This document shows positions 52,673 through 60,714 of a DNA stretch of 64,000 nucleotides, one piece after another. The DNA is from Oscillospiraceae bacterium. GTDB lineage: Bacteria > Bacillota_A > Clostridia > Oscillospirales > Oscillospiraceae. The notes under the pieces were generated by a model. The model saw nothing but the letters and a program-made list of their open reading frames with translations, was not told where the DNA came from and did not search any database. The stretch's first letter is position 1; each line of letters starts with the position of its first letter. The stretch lies in assembly GCA_017408725.1 (NCBI GenBank), contig JAFQUA010000047.1, forward strand, positions 1 to 64,000. The letters are read 5' to 3'. The position numbers and the translations under genes are program-made.

Positions 52673-53455
52673 TTAACCAAGCGCGACATCCAGCACCATC
52701 ATTAGCGTGAAGCCGGCGGCGAAGGAAAGCACACCCAGATGAGAATGCTCACCTTCTGACATTTCGGGGATCAATTCCTCAACAACAACATAAAGCATAG
52801 CGCCGGCGGAAAAGGCCAGAAGGTAGGGGAGAATGGGAACGACCAGACTTGCCATCAGAATCGTTAGTATAGCGCCGATCGGCTCAATAATACCGGAGGC
52901 AACGCCGTAACCAAAGGCCTTTCCCCGGCCCATTCCATTGGACTTCAGCGGCATGGAGATGATAGCGCCTTCCGGAAGATTCTGCAGAGCAATGCCGAGA
53001 GCCAGAGCCAACGCGGCAGCGGCAGATATGCTTTCATTTCCGGAAAGCCAGCTGGCCGCGACAACGCCCACAGCCATACCTTCCGGCAGATTGTGCAGCG
53101 CAACAGCCAGAACCATCATGGTGGATTTGCCTAAGTTGCAGGCTTTGCCCTCCGGGCACTCACTGTTTAAGTGCAGGTGAGGGATCAGCCAGTCCAGCAG
53201 CATCAAAAACAGGAAGCCTGCCCATACACCGACCAACGCGGGAAAGAATGCCAGCTTACCCATATGTTCCGACTGATCCATAGCCGGAATGATCAGGCTC
53301 CATATGGATGCGGCAACCATAACGCCGCCTGCAAAGCCGGTGAGGATCCGCTGCAGATTGCGGTTCATCTTTCCTTTGAGGAAAAAAACAAAGGCAGAAC
53401 CAATAACAGTACCAAGAAACGGCAGAAAAATGGCACTAAGAACTTCTATATTCAT
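52673..53455 (-). CDS. ZIP-family metal transporter
   Basis: A 260-residue membrane protein with eight helices. The metal-site helices are AVALHNLPEGMAVGV and ALQNLPEGAIISM (HNxPEG and QNLPEG), as in bacterial ZupT-like proteins. Between helices 3 and 4 there is a variable loop with histidines and a Cys pair (HLHLNSECPEGKAC). It probably imports Zn2+ or Fe2+. I use ATG 53455, with AAGGAG eight bases upstream, not the earlier ATG. It diverges from the flavodiiron gene. Confidence 0.92.
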   Translation of the reverse strand: MNIEVLSAIFLPFLGTVIGSAFVFFLKGKMNRNLQRILTGFAGGVMVAASIWSLIIPAMDQSEHMGKLAFFPALVGVWAGFLFLMLLDWLIPHLHLNSECPEGKACNLGKSTMMVLAVALHNLPEGMAVGVVAASWLSGNESISAAAALALALGIALQNLPEGAIISMPLKSNGMGRGKAFGYGVASGIIEPIGAILTILMASLVVPILPYLLAFSAGAMLYVVVEELIPEMSEGEHSHLGVLSFAAGFTLMMVLDVALG

Positions 53456-53512
53456 AACGGATACTCCTTGATAAGTTTTATTCATATTTTATTGTGGAAC
53501 GCACGTTGCTTC

Positions 53513-53555
53513 TGTGATAAAGTCACTGTACTTTTCCTCTTTATGTGTGTATAAT
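53513..53555 (+). promoter_or_regulatory. Crp-type operator and -10 of the flavodiiron gene
   Basis: TGTGATAAAGTCACT (53513-53527) is centred about 42 bases before the predicted transcript start; the -10 is TATAAT (53550-53555). No good -35 is present; the operator occupies its place, as at class II activated promoters. Confidence 0.65.
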
Positions 53556-53590
53556 ACTATCAAATCTAAAAGAAAGCAAGGAGAATGCAT

Positions 53591-55381
53591 ATGACCATTA
53601 CCAACGATATCAAATACATTGGTGTCAACGACCATAAGGTGGACCTGTTTGAAGGACAGTATGTTGTCCCCAACGGAATGTCCTACAATTCCTATGCCAT
53701 TATGGACGAGAAGATCGCCATTATGGATACTGTGGATCAGAACTTTACCCACGAGTGGCTGGACAATATCCAGAATACACTGGGTGGCCGCAAGCCGGAC
53801 TATCTGGTGATTCAGCATATGGAACCCGACCACGCGGCAAACATTGACAACTTCATGAAGATCTATCCCGATGTGACGGTGGTTTCTTCTGCCAAGGCTT
53901 TTACCATGATGAAGAATTTCTTCGGAACGGATTATGCGGATAACCGTATCGTTGTCGGCGAGGGCGACACCCTCTCTCTGGGCAAGCATACCCTGGCCTT
54001 CGTTACCGCTCCCATGGTCCACTGGCCCGAAGTTATTGTGACCTACGATGTATACGATAAGGTGTTGTTCTCCGCTGATGGCTTTGGTAAGTTCGGTGCG
54101 CTGGATGTCGAGGAAGACTGGGCCTGCGAAGCACGCCGGTATTATATCGGAATCGTTGGCAAGTATGGCGCGCAGGTGCAGGCGTTGCTGAAGAAGGCTG
54201 CCACTCTGGATATTGAAAAGATCTGCCCCCTCCATGGCCCCGTGCTGACGGAGAATCTGGGTTACTATATCAACCTGTATGACATCTGGTCTTCCTACCG
54301 GGTGGAGAGCGAGGGCATCGTTGTTGCCTATACTTCCGTCTACGGCAATACCAAGGCCGCGGTAGAACTGCTGGTGGAGAAGTTGCAGACCAAGGGCTGC
54401 CCCAAGGTCGTCGTATACGATCTTGCCCGCTGCGATATGGCAGAGGCGGTGGAGGATGCTTTCCGATACGGCAAGCTGGTGCTGGCTACTACCACCTATA
54501 ATGCGGATATCTTCCCCTTTATGAAGGAGTATATCCATCATCTGACCGAACGGGCATTCCAGAACCGCACCATCGGTCTGATCGAAAACGGCTCCTGGGC
54601 ACCTCTGGCCGCCAAGGTCATGCGGGGAATGTTTGAAGGCAGCAAGAATCTGACCTTTACCGACACTACTGTTAAGATCATGTCTGCGCTGAATGAGGAC
54701 AGCAGAAAGCAGATCGAGGCTATGGCAGATGAACTGTGCAGAGATTACCTTGCCCAGCAGGACGCTACTGCCAACAAGAATGATTTGAGCGCTCTGTTTA
54801 ACATCGGGTACGGCCTGTATGTCGTGACTTCTAATGACGGCAACAAGGACAACGGCCTGATCGTCAACACCGTCACCCAGGTGACCAATACCCCCAACCG
54901 GATCGCGGTGACCATTAACAAGCAGAATTACTCCCACCATGTGATCAAGCAGACGGGCGTTATGAATGTGAACTGCCTGGATGTGTCCGCGCCCTTCTCT
55001 GTGTTCCAGAATTTCGGCTTCCAGAGCGGTCGGACAGCAGATAAGTTTGCAGGAATCGATGAGCTGCGCAGCGACAATGGTCTGCGGTTCCTGCCTCGTT
55101 ATATCAATTCCTTCATGAGCCTGAAGGTGGAGAGCTATGTGGACTTGGATACCCACGGCATGTTCATCTGCTCTGTCACTGAGGCCAGAGTCATGGAAAA
55201 CAAGGAGACTATGACCTACACCTACTATCAGAACCATGTAAAGCCCCAGCCGGAAACGGCAGGCAAGAAGGGCTATGTATGCAAGGTCTGCGGTTGGGTC
55301 TATGAAGGTGAGAATCTGCCCGATGATATCGTTTGCCCCCTGTGCAAGCACGGTGCAGCGGATTTTGAACCCATTGCTTAA
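53591..55381 (+). CDS. Four-domain flavodiiron protein (oxygen or NO reductase)
   Basis: A 596-residue fusion. Residues 1-240: metallo-beta-lactamase diiron site with H76, E78, D80 and H81 (HMEPDHA), then VHWPE, SADGFG and CPLHGP, all ligands present. Residues 245-390: flavodoxin domain (YTSVYGNTKAAVE). Residues 400-535: flavin-reductase-like FMN domain (GYGLYVVTSN). Residues 545-596: C-terminal rubredoxin (CKVCGWVYEG, CPLCKHG). It can pass NAD(P)H electrons to O2 or NO within one chain. ATG 53591 follows AAGGAG at seven bases; an ATG six bases earlier is too close. Confidence 0.95.
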   Translation: MTITNDIKYIGVNDHKVDLFEGQYVVPNGMSYNSYAIMDEKIAIMDTVDQNFTHEWLDNIQNTLGGRKPDYLVIQHMEPDHAANIDNFMKIYPDVTVVSSAKAFTMMKNFFGTDYADNRIVVGEGDTLSLGKHTLAFVTAPMVHWPEVIVTYDVYDKVLFSADGFGKFGALDVEEDWACEARRYYIGIVGKYGAQVQALLKKAATLDIEKICPLHGPVLTENLGYYINLYDIWSSYRVESEGIVVAYTSVYGNTKAAVELLVEKLQTKGCPKVVVYDLARCDMAEAVEDAFRYGKLVLATTTYNADIFPFMKEYIHHLTERAFQNRTIGLIENGSWAPLAAKVMRGMFEGSKNLTFTDTTVKIMSALNEDSRKQIEAMADELCRDYLAQQDATANKNDLSALFNIGYGLYVVTSNDGNKDNGLIVNTVTQVTNTPNRIAVTINKQNYSHHVIKQTGVMNVNCLDVSAPFSVFQNFGFQSGRTADKFAGIDELRSDNGLRFLPRYINSFMSLKVESYVDLDTHGMFICSVTEARVMENKETMTYTYYQNHVKPQPETAGKKGYVCKVCGWVYEGENLPDDIVCPLCKHGAADFEPIA

Positions 55382-55393
55382 TCATCAAAAAAA

Positions 55394-55413
55394 GGAGCAG
55401 CGATCGCTGCTCC
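55394..55413. terminator. Terminator after the flavodiiron gene
   Basis: GGAGCAGC and GCTGCTCC pair around GATC, followed by GCTTTTCTT. The stem is almost identical to that at 56820. Confidence 0.85.
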
Positions 55414-55532
55414 GCTTTTCTTAGTATCACCAGGAACTAAATTGTTAGGCTAAAGTGGGTGAGATGATCTGATGCAAAATGGAGAGTAATTGAATGCGAA
55501 GTTTTACAGATGAAATAAATACTAGTTCTTGG

Positions 55533-55940
55533 TTAGGAAACAGTTTTTTGAAGCACGAATTTTTGGAAAAGAAAATACAAGCAAGCGAATGCGAGAAATA
55601 TGACCATATAGATTAGCGAAGTGTAAAGAAAAGACTGTGGGACAAACCCATATAAGTCAATTCCAAACTGTAATACAAATTCAATTGCATCAACCGCTGC
55701 AAGGTAGAGCGTGATTATCCCCAGCATTTTCCAGAAGGAGGTGATGTTTGCTCCAACATAAATAATGACAAGAAGAATAATTCCAATCTCCAACAAGCTG
55801 ACAGCACCTGCCGTATACATTAAAAAGGAGGTCCAGAAGTTTTGCAGGGTAAAAACTGCATAATATGCGTTTGTTGTCAAAATATAGAGAATGTTACATA
55901 TAATTTGGATGGCAGATAAAGTCAATAACTGTTTTTTCAT
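55533..55940 (-). CDS. Small four-helix membrane protein, AT-rich
   Basis: A 135-residue protein with four hydrophobic helices (about 5-27, 38-62, 68-92, 103-128) and little soluble sequence. I do not recognise a family. Codon use is richer in A/T than in the neighbours. It lies 13 bases after the secreted protein gene and was probably acquired with it. AAGGAGCGG precedes the ATG. Confidence 0.75.
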   Translation of the reverse strand: MKKQLLTLSAIQIICNILYILTTNAYYAVFTLQNFWTSFLMYTAGAVSLLEIGIILLVIIYVGANITSFWKMLGIITLYLAAVDAIEFVLQFGIDLYGFVPQSFLYTSLIYMVIFLAFACLYFLFQKFVLQKTVS

Positions 55941-55953
55941 AGGACCGCTCCTT

Positions 55954-56643
55954 TTAGTCGCCGTAACCTATAAATGTAGCTGTATATGGTCCAGTTGTCT
56001 CATTGAGCACAGGAATAGATGACATGCCTACAGGAAAGTACAGTGTAGAGACTACATCAAATTCCCCCGAAAAGATTACCCCATATCCATCTGAAGTTTT
56101 TTCAGCACTTGTCGAAGCGTTCGTCATTTGCCCAGATACCAGATTGGATATTCCTACATGTGTAAGGCTTATTTTTGGATTTGAATAGGTTCCAACTTTG
56201 CCCGTGTTTACATTATATGTAAATTCCCCGGTTAATGTATATACAATGTCAAAACCAGACATTTTTTTATTGTCAACAAAAGCAAAAAATGTTTCTGTTT
56301 GCTTCGCTGATTGAATGGCTCCCCTTGTGTTGACATTACTAGTTATTTCTATTTTCCGATAACGCGAGACATTTTCTTTCATATACTCATAAATGGTTTC
56401 TATTTCGCCATTTGCATACCAATCATATGTTTCGGAATAATAGTATGTGCTAATATCTACACCGTTTTTGTCGTATACGGTGTATAATTCATGCGAAGAA
56501 TAGTAATCACCGCAAAATTCAGTATAAGAAGAATGATTATCTTCACCAGGCTTATCTGCTTCGCTGGCACTTGCAACTAAGATTAGTTTAGGAGATAAAC
56601 ATACAGCTAAAAACACAGAAAGAATGGTTTTCCAGAATCTCAT
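55954..56643 (-). CDS. Secreted protein of unknown function, AT-rich
   Basis: A 229-residue protein with a signal peptide (FWKTILSVFLAVCLS, cleavage near ASASEA). The mature part is rich in Tyr, Ser and Thr with alternating beta-strand patterns (CGDYYSSHELYTVYD, EITSNVNTRGA) and has one cysteine. No known domain is recognised. I use ATG 56643 because GAGGAGG is six bases upstream. An exact consensus promoter precedes it. AT-rich composition and flanking near-identical terminators suggest horizontal gain with the membrane gene downstream. Confidence 0.8.
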   Translation of the reverse strand: MRFWKTILSVFLAVCLSPKLILVASASEADKPGEDNHSSYTEFCGDYYSSHELYTVYDKNGVDISTYYYSETYDWYANGEIETIYEYMKENVSRYRKIEITSNVNTRGAIQSAKQTETFFAFVDNKKMSGFDIVYTLTGEFTYNVNTGKVGTYSNPKISLTHVGISNLVSGQMTNASTSAEKTSDGYGVIFSGEFDVVSTLYFPVGMSSIPVLNETTGPYTATFIGYGD

Positions 56644-56682
56644 AGCAATCCTCCTCAATAATTACTTTGTTACTACATGATT

Positions 56683-56711
56683 ATTATATGACAAAATATT
56701 ATTATTGTCAA
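56683..56711 (-). promoter_or_regulatory. Consensus promoter of the AT-rich gene pair
   Basis: TTGACA (56706-56711) and TATAAT (56683-56688) on the minus strand, both exact, 17 bp apart. Confidence 0.85.
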
Positions 56712-56819
56712 TAAGAAATATTGCTCGAACTTACAATCTAAAAGTTTTGTATAATAATAACTAATACAAGACTTACCCGATATATAACGGCATGAGTGTG
56801 GAGTCGTCCTAAGAAAAAT

Positions 56820-56839
56820 GGAGCAGCGATTGCTGCTCC
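56820..56839 (-). terminator. Terminator after the LysM-CAP gene
   Basis: GGAGCAGC and GCTGCTCC pair around four bases; the minus strand continues ATTTTTCTT. It differs from the stem at 55394 by one base. Confidence 0.85.
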
Positions 56840-56847
56840 GCTTCTCT

Positions 56848-57456
56848 TTAGGAAATGAACATCTGGGTCCAGTAGTTTCCGCTGGGTACATAACCAACAC
56901 CGATCTTTGTGTAGTTTGCGTTCAGAATGTTGGCACGGTGGCCGGAGGAATTCATCCAGCCGTTGACCACGGCTTGCGGTGTTGCATAGCCTTTGGCAAT
57001 GTTTTCACCAGCAGACCGGAAATCAATACCAAAATTACGGATCATTTGAAAGGGTGTACCGTAAATGGGGCTGTTGTGGGCGAAATAGCGGTTATCCTTC
57101 ATATCCTGCGATTTGTATCGTGCCACGCGGCTCAGCTCCCAGTCATAAGTAAGAGCTCTCAAACCGTTCTGCACACGTATCTCATTGACAAGGCGAATAA
57201 CCTCCTGTTCATAGGCAGTTATGGATGCATCCGTTGTAGGAATATTGATGATCTGCCCGGGATAGATCAGATCGTAGTTTTTGATTTGTGGATTGGCGCT
57301 TTTGATCTCACTCAAACCCACCTCGTACCGCACGGCAATTTTCCATAGACTGTCGCCGGATTTGACGGTGTGGGTTATGTTGCTTCCTGCAGCTTTCACT
57401 GTCAAAGCTGGGGTCAATAATAAGACACAAAGTGCCATAGCAAGTAATTTTCGCAT
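56848..57456 (-). CDS. Secreted LysM plus CAP-domain protein
   Basis: A 202-residue exported protein. The signal peptide (1-23) ends at VKAAG. One LysM peptidoglycan-binding repeat follows (THTVKSGDSLWKIA to IYPGQIINIP, about 28-75), then a CAP/SCP domain (about 85-200) with LVNEIRVQNGLRAL, YFAHNSPIYG, AGENIAKGY and SSGHRANILN, like B. subtilis YkwD and SafA-related spore or wall proteins. ATG 57456 follows AGGAGG. It likely binds the wall; catalytic activity of bacterial CAP domains is not established. Confidence 0.93.
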   Translation of the reverse strand: MRKLLAMALCVLLLTPALTVKAAGSNITHTVKSGDSLWKIAVRYEVGLSEIKSANPQIKNYDLIYPGQIINIPTTDASITAYEQEVIRLVNEIRVQNGLRALTYDWELSRVARYKSQDMKDNRYFAHNSPIYGTPFQMIRNFGIDFRSAGENIAKGYATPQAVVNGWMNSSGHRANILNANYTKIGVGYVPSGNYWTQMFIS

Positions 57457-57482
57457 TTTGGTTACCTCCTGATAAATAAAAA

Positions 57483-57507
57483 GTGATCCCGCAAAATGCG
57501 GGACCAC
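57483..57507 (-). terminator. Terminator of the Cys-rich peptide gene
   Basis: TCCCGCA and TGCGGGA pair, extended by GTG/CAC; the minus strand continues TTTTTATT. Confidence 0.8.
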
Positions 57508-57516
57508 AAAACGGCA

Positions 57517-57606
57517 TTAGCAGCCGAAACCGCACAGCTGGCGCAGAAGCTGCCAGATGGAGCTGCAATCAGAATTGCAGTCGGTGTTACAAGTAAAGAA
57601 GAACAT
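57517..57606 (-). CDS. 29-residue cysteine-rich peptide gene
   Basis: ATG 57606 has CAGGAGG nine bases upstream and the frame stops with TAA at 57517. The peptide starts MFFFTCNTDCNSDCSS and ends with LCGFGC, with five cysteines at 6, 10, 14, 24 and 29; the first three are four residues apart. A promoter and a terminator frame it, so it is a complete unit on its own. It has no signal peptide. It could bind metal, form disulfides or be a precursor peptide; I do not recognise a family. Confidence 0.65.
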   Translation of the reverse strand: MFFFTCNTDCNSDCSSIWQLLRQLCGFGC

Positions 57607-57651
57607 CTTGTACGACCTCCTGTATTAGATTTGTCTCGCGAGGACAGGAAG

Positions 57652-57680
57652 ATTGTAACCGATTTGTAACTATTTATCAA
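57652..57680 (-). promoter_or_regulatory. Promoter of the Cys-rich peptide gene
   Basis: TTGATA (57675-57680) and TACAAT (57652-57657) on the minus strand, 17 bp apart. Confidence 0.65.
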
Positions 57681-57705
57681 GCTGTAAATGTTGGAAGGAC
57701 TGGTT

Positions 57706-58377
57706 TTATGGTGTACCGCCTAAAAGACGGAATGTTCTCTTTTCGCATTCCAGTATTTTTTCTTTCCGCAGCTTGCTGATCTCAGCGGATAGCCCGCTGC
57801 GGTCCACTTCCAGATAATCCGCCAATGCCTGCCGGTCATAGGGGATGGTAAAGGTGTTGCTGCCGGAAAGCTTGGCTTGGGACAGAAGATATGCCATCAG
57901 TTTTTCCCGGGTGGTGCGCTTGGAAGTAATTTGTATCTTCTGGTGCAGCACCAGATTCTTATTGGCAACAAGCCGCAGAAGATTATAAATTACCTGATTG
58001 TGAAATTCGCAGGCGTTGCTGCAGCAGCTGTGAATCCTGCGGCTGTCCAGCAGGACAAGCTGGCTGTCCTCATCGGCAACGATGCTGACGGGCAGAGTGG
58101 GTGCACCGGAGAAAGCATAGGATTCACCGAACAGCTGCGTAGGGCCAATGTGGGCCATGATGCTGCGGTTGCCGTAAAAATCTTCACGAATCAATTGCAC
58201 GGAGCCGGTCAGTAAAATGCCTACAAAAATGGCCTGATCACCTTCCCGGAATACGAACTGACCTTTTTTCACCTGAAGGGGTCTCGCACCCAGACAACCC
58301 AGCATTCCGGATAATTCCGTGCTCTGAATCCCGTCAAACAGGGGGCAGGTCTGTAAAATTGGAATAAATTCTTTCAT
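57706..58377 (-). CDS. Crp/Fnr-family regulator, second type
   Basis: A 223-residue regulator with the cupin-like sensor (1-130), dimer helix and winged helix. Its recognition helix (LEVDRSGLSAEISKLR) lacks the Glu and second Arg that read TGTGA, so it should bind a different site from the protein at 51987. Cysteines at 11, 28, 118, 119 and 123 could bind a cluster or sense redox state. ATG 58377 follows AAGGAG. It diverges from a zinc-ribbon and ferredoxin gene pair across a perfect TGTTGAA/TTCAACA dyad, probably its operator. Confidence 0.92.
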   Translation of the reverse strand: MKEFIPILQTCPLFDGIQSTELSGMLGCLGARPLQVKKGQFVFREGDQAIFVGILLTGSVQLIREDFYGNRSIMAHIGPTQLFGESYAFSGAPTLPVSIVADEDSQLVLLDSRRIHSCCSNACEFHNQVIYNLLRLVANKNLVLHQKIQITSKRTTREKLMAYLLSQAKLSGSNTFTIPYDRQALADYLEVDRSGLSAEISKLRKEKILECEKRTFRLLGGTP

Positions 58378-58389
58378 AAATACTCCTTT

Positions 58390-58405
58390 TGTTGAAAATT
58401 CAACA
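58390..58405. promoter_or_regulatory. Palindromic operator next to the second Crp/Fnr gene
   Basis: TGTTGAAAATTCAACA, 7-bp arms around AA, sits 13 bases before the start of the regulator gene and ahead of the divergent ferredoxin operon. Expected to mediate autoregulation and control of the neighbours. Confidence 0.65.
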
Positions 58406-58461
58406 TACATTCTGCCGTAAGTATAGTATGATAATACCACAAAAGTCAAGGAGGGATGCAT

Positions 58462-58722
58462 ATGTTAATGGAAAGTTGTCAAGGGAAGCCCCGTACCCCC
58501 ACCATTCATGAAAAGATCTGCCCCCAGTGCGGAAATATCATCGAGATATTTTCTATCGATACCGAAGTTGCCTGCGACCACTGCGGTTTTGTGGCGTATA
58601 ACGATACACTAAGCTGCGTTCAGTGGTGCAAGTACGCCAGAAAATGCGTAGGCGATGAGATGTATGAACATATGATGGAGATCGCTGCACTACAGAAGCA
58701 GAAAAAGGAGGAGAGCGCATGA
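58462..58722 (+). CDS. Small zinc-ribbon or cysteine-cluster protein
   Basis: An 86-residue protein with CPQCGN and CDHCGF forming a Cys4 zinc ribbon, then SCVQWCKYARKC with three more cysteines. Clostridial genomes often pair such proteins with redox genes, but I know no tested function. I use ATG 58462, six bases after GGAGGG, not the ATG two codons earlier. It overlaps the ferredoxin gene by four bases (ATGA), so they are co-translated. Confidence 0.85.
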   Translation: MLMESCQGKPRTPTIHEKICPQCGNIIEIFSIDTEVACDHCGFVAYNDTLSCVQWCKYARKCVGDEMYEHMMEIAALQKQKKEESA

Positions 58723-59408
58723 TTAGAAGAATCATTACCATCGATGAAAAAAAGTGCAACGGCTGCGGTTTATGCGCCGATGCCTGCCATGAGGGTGCCA
58801 TCGGTATTGTTGATAACAAAGCAAAGCTTCTGCGGGAGGACTACTGTGACGGGCTGGGTGACTGCCTGCCGGCCTGCCCTATGAATGCCATATCCTTTGA
58901 AGAGCGGGAAGCTCCTGCCTATAACGAAGCGGCGGTTCTTGCGGCGAAGAAGCAAAAACAAGGGGGATGCCAAAGCGGTGGCTGTCCCGGCAGCCGCGTG
59001 GCTGATATCCGGCGGGAATCGGGCAGTACTCCTGTAAAGGCAGAAAGCCAGCTGCGGCAGTGGCCGGTGCAGATCAAGCTGGCACCGATCAATGCCCCGT
59101 ATTTTGACGGCGCGAACCTGCTGATCGCGGCAGACTGCACAGCCTATGCCTACGGCAATTTCCATAATGACTTTATCCGTAACCGGATCACCCTTATTGG
59201 CTGTCCCAAATTGGATGCTGTTGACTACTCTCAGAAACTCACAGCGATCCTTTCTGGCAACGATATCAAGAGCGTGATCGTTGTGCGGATGGAAGTGCCT
59301 TGCTGCGGCGGCATTGAATTTGCAGCAAAGCAAGCAATCGAGAAGTGTGGCAAAAATCTGCCGCTGCAGGTCGTTACGATCTCGACGGACGGAGAAATTC
59401 TGGAATAA
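58719..59408 (+). CDS. 4Fe-4S ferredoxin with extra C-terminal domain
   Basis: A 229-residue protein. The N-terminal ferredoxin part has cluster motif CNGCGLCADAC and a second, stretched motif CDGLGDCLPACP. A linker with CQSGGCPGS follows, then a 110-residue domain (LLIAADCTAYAYG, LIGCPKLD, MEVPCCGGI) with conserved cysteines that could bind a further cluster. It is co-translated with the zinc-ribbon gene and diverges from the second Crp/Fnr gene. A redox or nitrosative-stress role is likely but not proven. Confidence 0.88.
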   Translation: MIRRIITIDEKKCNGCGLCADACHEGAIGIVDNKAKLLREDYCDGLGDCLPACPMNAISFEEREAPAYNEAAVLAAKKQKQGGCQSGGCPGSRVADIRRESGSTPVKAESQLRQWPVQIKLAPINAPYFDGANLLIAADCTAYAYGNFHNDFIRNRITLIGCPKLDAVDYSQKLTAILSGNDIKSVIVVRMEVPCCGGIEFAAKQAIEKCGKNLPLQVVTISTDGEILE

Positions 59409-59413
59409 AAGAA

Positions 59414-59442
59414 TCCGGGTGCTGAATAGCACCCGGAAATTT
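59414..59442. terminator. Terminator between convergent ferredoxin gene and trxB
   Basis: TCCGGGTGCT and AGCACCCGGA pair around GAAT, followed by AATTTTTG. Confidence 0.85.
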
Positions 59443-59449
59443 TTGATTG

Positions 59450-60373
59450 TTATTGGTTTTCTGCCAGATATTCATCAGCGAAATGGGCTGCCATAGCGCC
59501 GTCTGCTGCCGCGGTAATGATCTGGCGAAGCGCCTTGGTGCGGACATCGCCTACGGCAAAGACGCCGGGAAGACTCGTTCTGGTGGTCTCATCGGCAACC
59601 ACATAGCCCCCTTCATCCAACGCCAACTGACTCTTAACAAGGTCGGTAGCAGGGGAGCGGCCGATGCTGACGAAGATGCCGTCACATTCGAGATCCGTTT
59701 CCTCACCGGTGAGAACATTGCGAATGCGGACTCCGGTCAGTTTTTCTCCGCTGTGCAGCTCTGTGACCGTGCTGTTCCAAAGGAACTCCACATTTTCCGC
59801 CTCCATCAGCGGCTTGTGGTAGATCTTGGTTGCCCGAAGGGAATCCCGTCTGTGGACGAGGTATACCTTTTTACAGAGTCTGCTTAAGTGCAGCGCGTCT
59901 GCAGCGGCTGTATTTCCGCCACCCACGACCACAACGGTCTTGCCCCGGTAGAACATCCCGTCGCAGTGGGCGCAGTAGTTGATGCCCTTGCCAGTCAGTT
60001 CCTTTTCTTTAGGAACGCCCAAAAGTCTGGGATTTGCGCCGGTGGACAGCACAACGGTCTTGCTGTAGAAGATACCCTCTGTGGTGTGAATAGTTTTTAC
60101 TGTTCCGTCCAGTTCCAGAGAAAGAACCTCTGCAAGCTCAGTTTTTGCGCCGAACCGATCGGCGCCTGCTTGCATCTGCTGGCCTAATTCGAAACCGTCT
60201 ACGCCGTCGGCAAAGCCGGGGTAGTTATCGACTTGAGAGGTCAGCGCCATCTGCCCGCCGGCGGAAAGCTTTTCCAGTACCAGCGTGCTTAAGCCTGCCC
60301 TGGCGGCGTACAATGCAGCGGTATAACCGCCGGGGCCGCCGCCGATGACGATCATATCATAAATGTGCTGCAT
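59450..60373 (-). CDS. trxB: Thioredoxin reductase
   Basis: A 307-residue flavoenzyme with FAD motif GGGPGGYTAA, redox centre CAHC (134-137), nucleotide motif VVVGGGNTAAADA and FAD motif AVGDVRTKALRQI. The second half lacks the classical HRRxxxR spacing change, and VHRRDSLRA supports NADPH use. CAHC replaces the more common CATC. It is the third gene of a rubredoxin-trxA-trxB operon, ten bases after the thioredoxin gene, and so reduces that thioredoxin. Confidence 0.95.
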   Translation of the reverse strand: MQHIYDMIVIGGGPGGYTAALYAARAGLSTLVLEKLSAGGQMALTSQVDNYPGFADGVDGFELGQQMQAGADRFGAKTELAEVLSLELDGTVKTIHTTEGIFYSKTVVLSTGANPRLLGVPKEKELTGKGINYCAHCDGMFYRGKTVVVVGGGNTAAADALHLSRLCKKVYLVHRRDSLRATKIYHKPLMEAENVEFLWNSTVTELHSGEKLTGVRIRNVLTGEETDLECDGIFVSIGRSPATDLVKSQLALDEGGYVVADETTRTSLPGVFAVGDVRTKALRQIITAAADGAMAAHFADEYLAENQ

Positions 60374-60383
60374 AGTACCCTCC

Positions 60384-60698
60384 TTACGCGTTCAGCGTTT
60401 CTGCAATGAATTCCTCGATGCGGGCTTTGGATTCCGGAGCGACGATGGAGCCCAGCGCTTCACCGTTTTTGTAGAGGATCAGCGTGGGGATCACTTCGAT
60501 CTGCTCTTTGGCAGCCAGCAACGGCTGTTCGTCAATATTTACCTGACCAACTACCAGATCGGCGCGCTGGTCGGCGAGTTTATCCAGTGCCGGCGCGATC
60601 CTGCGGCAGTAGACACACCAGGGAGCCCAAAACTCCACAAGAACCGGCTTATCCTGAGCAGCGTGCTGCTCAAAAAGAGATGCATTCAGATTGATCAT
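60384..60698 (-). CDS. trxA: Thioredoxin with WCVYC active site
   Basis: A 104-residue thioredoxin fold with active site WCVYC (27-31) in place of WCGPC, and the cis-proline in EVIPTL. The proline between the cysteines is replaced by Tyr, which in related proteins shifts the redox potential. The second thioredoxin of the window (35204) is canonical. Being next to its own reductase and a rubredoxin, this one is likely the stress-specific member. Ribosome site AAGGAG. Confidence 0.93.
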   Translation of the reverse strand: MINLNASLFEQHAAQDKPVLVEFWAPWCVYCRRIAPALDKLADQRADLVVGQVNIDEQPLLAAKEQIEVIPTLILYKNGEALGSIVAPESKARIEEFIAETLNA

Positions 60699-60714
60699 GG
60701 TGTTGCTCCTTTCC

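Noticed and set aside
53489..55351. A 620-codon open frame on the minus strand across the flavodiiron gene
   Set aside because: It mirrors the codon bias of the real gene, has no ribosome site and no recognisable domain; the plus-strand protein has complete motifs.
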